DNA of 12,255 nucleotides from positions 1-12,255 of the forward strand of contig CAZOIM010000117.1 of NCBI GenBank assembly GCA_964579855.1, in the 5' to 3' direction. A model generated the notes under the pieces. That model was not told the DNA's origin, did not search any database, and worked only from the letters and a program-made list of their open reading frames with translations. Position numbers and translations under genes: made by a program. Every line of letters starts with the position of its first letter. Positions within the stretch are counted from its first letter, which is position 1. Shown one piece after another: positions 6,588 to 12,255 of the stretch. Origin of the DNA: JADGQA01 sp964579855 (lineage in GTDB: Bacteria; Bacteroidota; Ignavibacteria; UBA10030).

Positions 6588-9032
6588 TCAATCGAGAACT
6601 GCCTCGACAGTGACTTGAGTTACTCCATTACCAGGCAAAGGAATCAAGGTACCCTCCAGTGGCCTGCCATCCACGGTGAGATGAACGAGGTTTCCTTTTC
6701 CTTTTCGTGTGACAGTGATGTCGTACCGAACTCCCCGGTAGGTCCTTGATACGGAAAATCCTTTCCACTTCGACGGAATCACAGGAGCGACCATCAGACC
6801 TTCGTGTGTTGGTCGTATTCCGAGAATGAACTGGGTGATCGCGTAATAATTCCACGCCGCCGTCCCCGTGAGCCAGGAGTTCTTCGCCTCGCCGTGGGAT
6901 GGTGCGTCTTTTCCCGCGATCATCTGCGCATAGACGTACGGTTCGCAACGATGCCGGTCAATAATCTTCTCTCGCGCTGAAGGATTGATCCGGAGATAGT
7001 AGTCGAATGCACGATCACCGTTCCCGGTCATCGTCTCGGCAATGATGATCCAGGGATTATTGTGACAGAATATGCCGGCGTTCTCTTTGTATCCGGGAGG
7101 GTAGGATGAGATTTCCCCGAGGTGCAAATAGTATTTTGAATATGCCGGTTGCTGCAAAACAATGCCGTGCGGAGTAGCGAGCATCTTGTTGACGGAGTCA
7201 AGAGCCTTTTGTGCGAGGCCATCGTTCAACCCTATCCCCGCAAGAACGCAGAACCCTTGCGGCTCAATGAAAATCTTTCCCTCGTCACATTCTTTGGAAC
7301 CAACTTTCCTTCCGAAATCATCGTATGCCCTGAGGAACCATTCTCCATCCCAGCCGTGAGCCTTGACAACAGCGGTCATTCGCTCCGCTTCCTTGCGATA
7401 GCGTCTGGCTTTAGAGTTCGAATTGCGTCGCTCGGCAATATCCGCCAACTCCCGGGCTGCCAACACGAAGAGTCCCGCGTCAAAAACCGACTCTGCAACT
7501 TTGCCATCTTTGTTCGTTGTCGTCTGAAAGGATTGTCCAGGTGTATCCGAAAAGCAATTGAGATTCAGACAATCATTCCAATCGGCGCGCCCAATGAGTG
7601 GCAATCCGTGGGGACCAAGACGGTCGAGCGTGTAACGAAGGCTGCGTCTGAGGTGCTCGTACAACGGTTTTTCCGTTCCGGTTTTGTTGTCGAATTGGAC
7701 CGGAACTTCGAGGATTTTCCAATCACCGGTTTCTTTCAGATAGGCGGCAACGCCTATGATGAGCCATAGAGGATCATCATTGAAATTACTTCCGATGTCA
7801 TTGTTACCGCGTTTGGTCAGCGGTTGGTATTGGTGGTAGGCGCCTCCGGTTTCGAGTTGTGTCGCCGCGAGATCAAGAATGCGCTCCCGGGCACGCAGGG
7901 GCAGCATGTGGACGAACCCAAGGAGATCCTGATTGGAGTCGCGGAAGCCCAGACCACGGCCTATTCCGGATTCGTAGAACGAAGCAGATCTTGAGACGTT
8001 AAACGTCGCCATGCATTGGTAGGCATTCCAGATATTCACCATTCTGTTCGCGTGCTCGTCCGGTGACTTGACCTGGTAGACTCCCACAAGCCGATCCCAA
8101 TGTTCGCGGAGAACTGACAACGCATCGTCAATAGCAGAAGGCTTGAAGTACTTCGCGATGATCGGTTTGACAAGGCGCTTGTTGATGGTCTGGGAAGTCG
8201 CCGATACGAATTTTTGATCCTTGGGATTCTTGTGGTAGCCGAGCAGGAATGTGACTGTTCGCGTTTCGCCAGGCTTCAGATTGATTTTCACGTGATGCGA
8301 ACCAATCGGTGCCCAACCGTGTGCAACGGAATTCCGTGAACGTCCTCGCACGACAACATCGGGATTGTTCCAACTCCTGTACGGTCCAAGGAACTCATCT
8401 CTCTGTGTATCAAACCCTGCAATCTTTTCTGAACATGCAAAATAGGCGAAGTGATCCCGGCGCTCGCGATACTCGGTTTTGTGATAAATGACGCTTCTCT
8501 CAACTTCAACTTCTCCCGTGCTGAAGTTCCGCTGAAAATTGGTTGCATCGTCCTGTGCATCCCACAGACAGAATTCGATACTCGAAAACATCGACAAATG
8601 TGCAGCTCTTTTTCTCACGTTGGCGAGACTGATCCGCCAGACTTCCAGATTCTCACCGAGTGGAACGAAATACAGGGTCTCAGCCTTGATCCGATTGAAT
8701 GTTGAGCCAATAATAGTGTAGCCAAGTCCGTGTCTGCAGGAGTAGTCTTCAATCTTGTTTTGCGTTGGTTGCCACGAGGGGGACCAGAACTCTCCGTCCG
8801 CATTGTCGCGCAGGTAAATGTATCGGCCTCCGAAGTCGAACGGGGCATTATTGTAGCGGTAACGGGTCAAGCGACGCAATCGGGCGTCACGGTAAAATGA
8901 GTACCCCCCCGCGGTATTGGAGATAATACCAAAATAATCTTCGCACCCCAGGTAATTAATCCACGGAAGGGGAGTATCAGGTCTCGTGATGATGTATTCC
9001 CGTTTCTTATCGTCGAAATGACCGTAACGCAT
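6588..9032 (-). CDS. GH94 cellobiose phosphorylase, cytoplasmic
   Basis: This enzyme most likely uses inorganic phosphate to split cellobiose into alpha-glucose 1-phosphate and glucose, saving ATP compared with hydrolysis plus kinase. It is 814 residues from the chosen start, the usual length for cellobiose phosphorylases (just over 800). The start opens with MRYGHFDDK, a family-typical beginning; an ATG two codons earlier (9038) touches its own ribosome site and is unlikely. Numbered from 9032, the ordered signatures are: N-terminal beta-sandwich with PWINYLG and SNTAGGYSFYRDAR, the glucose-site segment GIGRGLGFRDSNQD (R359, D365), GRADWNDCLNLNCFSD with D487 as expected general acid, and phosphate-binding HNNPW (H657) and TGTAAW (T722, G723). 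There is no signal peptide or membrane segment, so it acts inside the cell, unlike its neighbours. It sits between the GH9 cellulase and the GH3 gene. A related specificity, such as longer cellodextrins, is possible, but the length and motifs favour cellobiose. Confidence 0.93.
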   Translation of the reverse strand: MRYGHFDDKKREYIITRPDTPLPWINYLGCEDYFGIISNTAGGYSFYRDARLRRLTRYRYNNAPFDFGGRYIYLRDNADGEFWSPSWQPTQNKIEDYSCRHGLGYTIIGSTFNRIKAETLYFVPLGENLEVWRISLANVRKRAAHLSMFSSIEFCLWDAQDDATNFQRNFSTGEVEVERSVIYHKTEYRERRDHFAYFACSEKIAGFDTQRDEFLGPYRSWNNPDVVVRGRSRNSVAHGWAPIGSHHVKINLKPGETRTVTFLLGYHKNPKDQKFVSATSQTINKRLVKPIIAKYFKPSAIDDALSVLREHWDRLVGVYQVKSPDEHANRMVNIWNAYQCMATFNVSRSASFYESGIGRGLGFRDSNQDLLGFVHMLPLRARERILDLAATQLETGGAYHQYQPLTKRGNNDIGSNFNDDPLWLIIGVAAYLKETGDWKILEVPVQFDNKTGTEKPLYEHLRRSLRYTLDRLGPHGLPLIGRADWNDCLNLNCFSDTPGQSFQTTTNKDGKVAESVFDAGLFVLAARELADIAERRNSNSKARRYRKEAERMTAVVKAHGWDGEWFLRAYDDFGRKVGSKECDEGKIFIEPQGFCVLAGIGLNDGLAQKALDSVNKMLATPHGIVLQQPAYSKYYLHLGEISSYPPGYKENAGIFCHNNPWIIIAETMTGNGDRAFDYYLRINPSAREKIIDRHRCEPYVYAQMIAGKDAPSHGEAKNSWLTGTAAWNYYAITQFILGIRPTHEGLMVAPVIPSKWKGFSVSRTYRGVRYDITVTRKGKGNLVHLTVDGRPLEGTLIPLPGNGVTQVTVEAVLD

Positions 9033-9038
9033 TCTCAT

Positions 9039-9043
9039 TCCCT
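9039..9043 (-). promoter_or_regulatory. Shine-Dalgarno site that decides the GH94 start
   Basis: AGGGA on the minus strand directly abuts the ATG at 9038, leaving no spacing, but lies six bases before the ATG at 9032. This favours 9032, which also gives the family-typical MRYGHFDD N-terminus. Confidence 0.6.
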
Positions 9044-9105
9044 ATTCACTTATGTTGGATATCAGTTCTTGAAGATACTCTCTTCAGCCAGAAAACCTCC
9101 GGGGT

Positions 9106-9124
9106 TCGCACCACTTTGATGCGA
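9106..9124 (-). other. Intercistronic hairpin between the GH9 and GH94 genes
   Basis: On the minus strand TCGCATC, a five-base loop (AAAGT) and GGTGCGA form a seven-base-pair stem with one G-T pair. It lies 26 bases past the GH9 stop in the longest intergenic stretch of the window (117 bases). No U-run follows it in the direction of transcription, so it does not look like an intrinsic terminator. A role in mRNA processing or stability is possible, but so is chance. Confidence 0.3.
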
Positions 9125-9149
9125 TTTCTGAACGACCACTGCCTCCTGA

Positions 9150-11201
9150 CTATTTCGCCAAAACCATTTTCTTACTCGAAACCAATCCGTCGGCGACCAG
9201 GGTGTAAAAATAGACTCCGCTTGGTAGGCGCGAGGTGTCGACTTGTATCTTGTGCAATCCTCTGCCTGTCCAACCATCGAAGAGGGTACGAACTCGTTGT
9301 CCCAGCAGGTTGTAAACCTTGAGGATAGCGTGAGTGTCGCGGGAAACAGCATACTCTATTGTTGTCGAAGGATTGAATGGATTGGGGTAGTTCTGCAGCA
9401 AACCGTATCCACGGGGGTTTGTCGATGGACGATTATCCTTCGTTAAACTAGTGGGCAACCCGTTGGGGGATGTGATCGCCTCAATCCCTATTGTCAGGAA
9501 AACCAGGGGAGCATTCCAATTGATCGCGATTTCATTAGAGGCATACGAATTTTGATCATCAGTATATGCTAATGCCGGTAATGATGACGGATAGGTTGCA
9601 ACTCCATCTTCTTTGCCCGGATTAGGTCCTCCTGCCAACAATCCCGGCACCGGAGCCGCAATTCCATCTGAACCTGAAATGCGGTGATGGATATGCTGCG
9701 GCGATCGATTTCCGAAACCAGTGACAAAACAATATGTGGTCCCATTCCTTCCGAGCAAGTAATCCAGGTTGCCAAGAGCAGCCCGCAAATAGGTACTGTC
9801 TCCCGTCAACCGATAGGCAATAAGCAACTGCATTCCCTGATTTGCCGCCACAGCATTGCTTCCCCAACTGAACATCCACGATTGTGAACCCATCACCGTT
9901 TGATATGGAGAAGAGGGAATGAGTGACGTGAGCCAATTGGTCCACCCCACTAAGCGTGATCGCACGGTATTAGTGTCCACTTTTGCGGCAATCGTCTTAG
10001 AATACTTCGCAAACGTATTCATCCCAAGCACGCGTACATTCGCCCAGCCCGGAATATCTACAGAGCCCGAAAGCGGATTGGCAACCGTGAGAAACGAATC
10101 CTGCGCTGTGGTCACAAACAATTCCGCAGCCGCCCATGCAAATTCATCTGTTACATTGCCGTCGCCATATTCTCCCGTGTTGACGACCGGTGAGAACTGA
10201 GTATTCAATTGTGATTGATTATAATACACAGCCGGATTTTGCCTTGCCCAATTCCACGCGCTAAGCGCAGCTTGCTTGCATGAATCTGAAAAACCGGGAA
10301 TAACGGAAGAAAACCTCGCAGTTATTCTTGCTGATTGTGCCATTACCGCCGCAAAATCCAACGTAGCTGCAGTAGACTTTTGCACGACATAGCGTGTTTG
10401 AGTATCATACCATGGCATTTCGAAGGCATCAAAGTTTGCATCAGTACATTTGTGATACACACCTCCATCGTTCGGATCTTGCATCGTCAACATCCAGCGG
10501 ATGTTCCATAACGCCTCATTCAATATATCTGGAATTCCATTGCCACTTTCCGGAATATTGGTGGACAGCTGGCTGCAAAATTCAGGGAACCATTCATACG
10601 CCGAAAGAAGAGTGTATGTGGATATGCCTGAGTTGACAACATACTTATTATAGTCTCCCGCATCGTACCACCCTCGCGGGCATGAGATTATTGTACCAGC
10701 TGGGCGCTGCGTTGTTGCTGCCGATGGATGAACCAGCACTGTGGCATCCGGATGTCCTACTGCCCTAGCCCAAACTCCGGCATACTGAGAAACCAGCGGA
10801 ATGGAGGCCCTTTGATAGTAGTATCCTTTCAAAGCACCGATTGCGAGATTCTCGTGGACGTGGTTCTTGATATCGAAGACGTTGGAATTCCCTGCGCCGG
10901 GAACAACGAGGGTGTAGGTACCGGACTGAATCAAGCCCGAAAAGTCTGCGATACTGACCGACTCACCAGAGTAGGACCACTGTTGCTGCGTTGACAGTGT
11001 ACCTCGAAAAGCGGTATCACCAGTTGCCGTCGCTATGACGCAGAATGGACCTGGACCGAGACTTTTTACGACCGCCAATTTTGGCTGGGTCGGATAGAAA
11101 CCGATTTGATTCATACGGATTGATCCGGCCTGTCGTGCCGTTGCGTTGCCAACCAGGGCAGAAACAATTCCGAAAAAGATCAAGTATCGAAAGTTCTTCA
11201 T
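9150..11201 (-). CDS. GH9 endoglucanase with Ig-like N-domain and type IX-style sorting domain
   Basis: This is a secreted cellulase that hydrolyses internal beta-1,4-glucan bonds by inversion. The start at 11201 is preferred: it begins a clean signal peptide (MKNFRYLIFFGIVSALVGNATA) with AAGGA ten bases upstream, while an ATG ten codons earlier (11231) has no ribosome site. From 11201 the protein is 683 residues. Residues about 27-112 form the Ig-like CelD_N domain typical of one GH9 subgroup (IRMNQIGFYP). The alpha/alpha barrel covers about 118-577. It contains GWYDAGDYNKYV with the aspartates D180 and D183 (base and water placement), HHRISGSD (H506, R507), and SNEIAINWNAPL with E557 as catalytic acid. 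The C-terminus (about 604-683) is a complete sorting domain: NYPNPFNPSTTIEY, then LKVYNLLGQRV, then LPSGVYFYTL and KKMVLAK. This predicts export and surface attachment or release by a type IX-like system. No carbohydrate-binding module is seen. It starts 47 bases after the upstream GH5 stop. Confidence 0.95.
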   Translation of the reverse strand: MKNFRYLIFFGIVSALVGNATARQAGSIRMNQIGFYPTQPKLAVVKSLGPGPFCVIATATGDTAFRGTLSTQQQWSYSGESVSIADFSGLIQSGTYTLVVPGAGNSNVFDIKNHVHENLAIGALKGYYYQRASIPLVSQYAGVWARAVGHPDATVLVHPSAATTQRPAGTIISCPRGWYDAGDYNKYVVNSGISTYTLLSAYEWFPEFCSQLSTNIPESGNGIPDILNEALWNIRWMLTMQDPNDGGVYHKCTDANFDAFEMPWYDTQTRYVVQKSTAATLDFAAVMAQSARITARFSSVIPGFSDSCKQAALSAWNWARQNPAVYYNQSQLNTQFSPVVNTGEYGDGNVTDEFAWAAAELFVTTAQDSFLTVANPLSGSVDIPGWANVRVLGMNTFAKYSKTIAAKVDTNTVRSRLVGWTNWLTSLIPSSPYQTVMGSQSWMFSWGSNAVAANQGMQLLIAYRLTGDSTYLRAALGNLDYLLGRNGTTYCFVTGFGNRSPQHIHHRISGSDGIAAPVPGLLAGGPNPGKEDGVATYPSSLPALAYTDDQNSYASNEIAINWNAPLVFLTIGIEAITSPNGLPTSLTKDNRPSTNPRGYGLLQNYPNPFNPSTTIEYAVSRDTHAILKVYNLLGQRVRTLFDGWTGRGLHKIQVDTSRLPSGVYFYTLVADGLVSSKKMVLAK

Positions 11202-11211
11202 TTGATGAATG

Positions 11212-11216
11212 TCCTT
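11212..11216 (-). promoter_or_regulatory. Shine-Dalgarno-like site of the GH9 gene
   Basis: AAGGA reads on the minus strand ten bases before the ATG at 11201. The spacing is slightly long, but no comparable site precedes the in-frame ATG at 11231, and 11201 opens directly into the signal peptide. Confidence 0.45.
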
Positions 11217-11248
11217 AGCAAGCGTGTTCATGCAAGGTATGACGTCGG

Positions 11249-12255
11249 CTACTTTTTGACCTTACCTTGGATTGCGTCCTTAAAGAACTCTCCGGATTCC
11301 GTAAGCTTGTACGTGTTCCAGGATTCGAACATCCGTGGACCCCACTCAGGATCGAATACCCACGCGACCCAACTGATACCCTTGCCTTCGAGGTATGTGA
11401 TGATGGTTTTTCCGTAATCCCCGTTATCTTTCATCCCTTCTTTACCCAACGTGAAACCGATTTCCGTTGCAATGACGGGATACCGATCTGCGGCAAATCC
11501 GAAATCTTCTTCCCATTTGGGTTCGTACGGCTTGCTCCTTTTGTGCGGGTACGGATGAGTGACATAGCCAATTCCCTGGGCATCGATCGGCTCGAAGTTC
11601 AGGGGTGTCAGATCATAGGCCCAATCGAATCCGGCAACGAGCGGAATGCGGTCTGGATCGTATGCACGGATAAGCTTGATGATATCCTCATTGATCTTTT
11701 TCCATTCGCTCCACGACATTGTGCCGAGTTCACCGCGATACAGTGTCGGTTCGTTGAAGATTTCGTAGAAAGCCGCGGTATTGTTTCCTTTGAAATGTCT
11801 CGCGATGGTACGCCAGAATTCGTACGTCTCGGTTTTCGACGTATTGTACATCGGATCCTGGAATAATTCCATTTGCAGGTTTCCTATGGAATGCCAGTCG
11901 ATGATCACATACATGCCCAACTCGGTGCACCACTGGACGGCCTGGTCGAGCAATGCCAGGTACTTCGCCGGAGTGCGTTCCCGCCACGATATCGGATGTA
12001 CGGGAATGCGGACCAGCATGGTTCCCGTTTCTTTCACTTTGACAAAATGATCTTTGGACCAGTGTCCCTGATGCTCGATCTTGTCGGGATCGGATATTGA
12101 AAGACCGCGAAACAATATCGTGTCGCCCCGCTCGTTCACAAATTTGTTCCCCCGAACTTGAATAAGAGAGAGTTTTTTTGCATCGGGACTGTTGAGAGGT
12201 GCTCCGATGTTCTGGTCATTCCACCAATCGTGATACTGTTTTGGACTCGCGTCTC
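11249..12255 (-). CDS. GH5 endoglucanase-like enzyme (5' end cut off by window)
   Basis: This is a family GH5 glycoside hydrolase, probably a cellulase or related endo-beta-glucanase. The reading frame stays open from the stop at 11249 to the window edge, giving 334 visible residues. A GTG at 12139 can be read as a start, but homology-like sequence continues in frame before it (KLSLIQVRGNKFVNERGDTI), so the true start lies outside the window. Visible barrel features in order: LFRGLSISDP, MLVRIPVHP, YVIIDWHS, FYEIFNEPTL with the acid/base glutamate encoded at 11750-11752, THPYPH, and VIATEIGF with the nucleophile glutamate at 11462-11464, then WVAWVFDPEW. All these are standard GH5 active-site strands. 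The protein ends soon after the barrel (FKDAIQGKVKK) with no sorting domain or binding module. If exported, it therefore probably differs in location from the GH9 and GH5-CBM enzymes. Its signal peptide cannot be judged here. Confidence 0.92.
   Translation of the reverse strand, partial: DASPKQYHDWWNDQNIGAPLNSPDAKKLSLIQVRGNKFVNERGDTILFRGLSISDPDKIEHQGHWSKDHFVKVKETGTMLVRIPVHPISWRERTPAKYLALLDQAVQWCTELGMYVIIDWHSIGNLQMELFQDPMYNTSKTETYEFWRTIARHFKGNNTAAFYEIFNEPTLYRGELGTMSWSEWKKINEDIIKLIRAYDPDRIPLVAGFDWAYDLTPLNFEPIDAQGIGYVTHPYPHKRSKPYEPKWEEDFGFAADRYPVIATEIGFTLGKEGMKDNGDYGKTIITYLEGKGISWVAWVFDPEWGPRMFESWNTYKLTESGEFFKDAIQGKVKK

Noticed and set aside
7149..7769. 206-codon open frame on the plus strand opposite the GH94 gene
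   Set aside because: Same reason: fully inside a well-supported coding sequence, with no domain or ribosome site.
11267..11866. 199-codon open frame on the plus strand opposite the partial GH5 gene
   Set aside because: Mirror frame of a GH5 barrel with conserved active-site strands; no independent support.
12137..12139. GTG as the start codon of the upstream GH5 gene
   Set aside because: The frame continues without a stop to the window edge and the sequence before the GTG reads like the preceding part of the same protein; no ribosome site is present.

Overview
The window is one stretch of seven protein-coding genes, all on the minus strand and separated by only 36-117 bases, so it reads as a single carbohydrate-degradation operon transcribed from right to left. 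Both end genes run off the window. Six of the seven genes are plant-polysaccharide glycoside hydrolase or phosphorylase genes. The seventh encodes a small lipoprotein. There is no RNA gene, mobile element, CRISPR array or convincing terminator. A run of exactly 100 N (2318-2417) marks an assembly gap inside one gene.

The host is most likely a cellulolytic member of the Bacteroidota/Ignavibacteriota-like (FCB) lineages, probably seen through a metagenome or draft assembly. The main clue is the C-terminal sorting domain of the GH9 enzyme, with a YPNPFNPSTTIEY-type start and an LPSGVYFYTL...KKMVLAK-type end. The surviving tail of the GH5-CBM enzyme (LASGVYFYRI...KRLLLLK) is of the same kind. Such tails are typical of type IX-type secreted proteins in these phyla. 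The lineage is inferred; no marker gene is present.

Layout in transcription order: 12255-11249, GH5 endoglucanase-like enzyme lacking its N-terminus; 11201-9150, secreted GH9 endoglucanase with a sorting domain; 9032-6588, cytoplasmic GH94 cellobiose phosphorylase; 6551-4413, exported GH3 beta-glucosidase; 4337-2237, secreted GH5-family enzyme with an Ig-like domain, a carbohydrate-binding-like domain and a sorting tail, interrupted by the N gap; 2149-1502, lipoprotein combining a TonB C-terminal-like domain with a degenerate parvulin-like domain; 1414-1, GH28 polygalacturonase-like enzyme lacking its C-terminus.

Proposed working model: the secreted GH5 and GH9 enzymes cut cellulose or related beta-glucans into cello-oligosaccharides. 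The second GH5 enzyme attacks a beta-mannan or beta-glucan, and GH28 removes pectic chains that mask the cell wall. GH3 hydrolyses short oligosaccharides in the cell envelope, while GH94 phosphorolyses imported cellobiose to glucose 1-phosphate and glucose. No SusC/SusD pair, ABC transporter or regulator lies in the window, so the uptake route is outside it or unlinked. The most unusual gene is the lipoprotein, whose domain pairing is not a familiar part of such operons.
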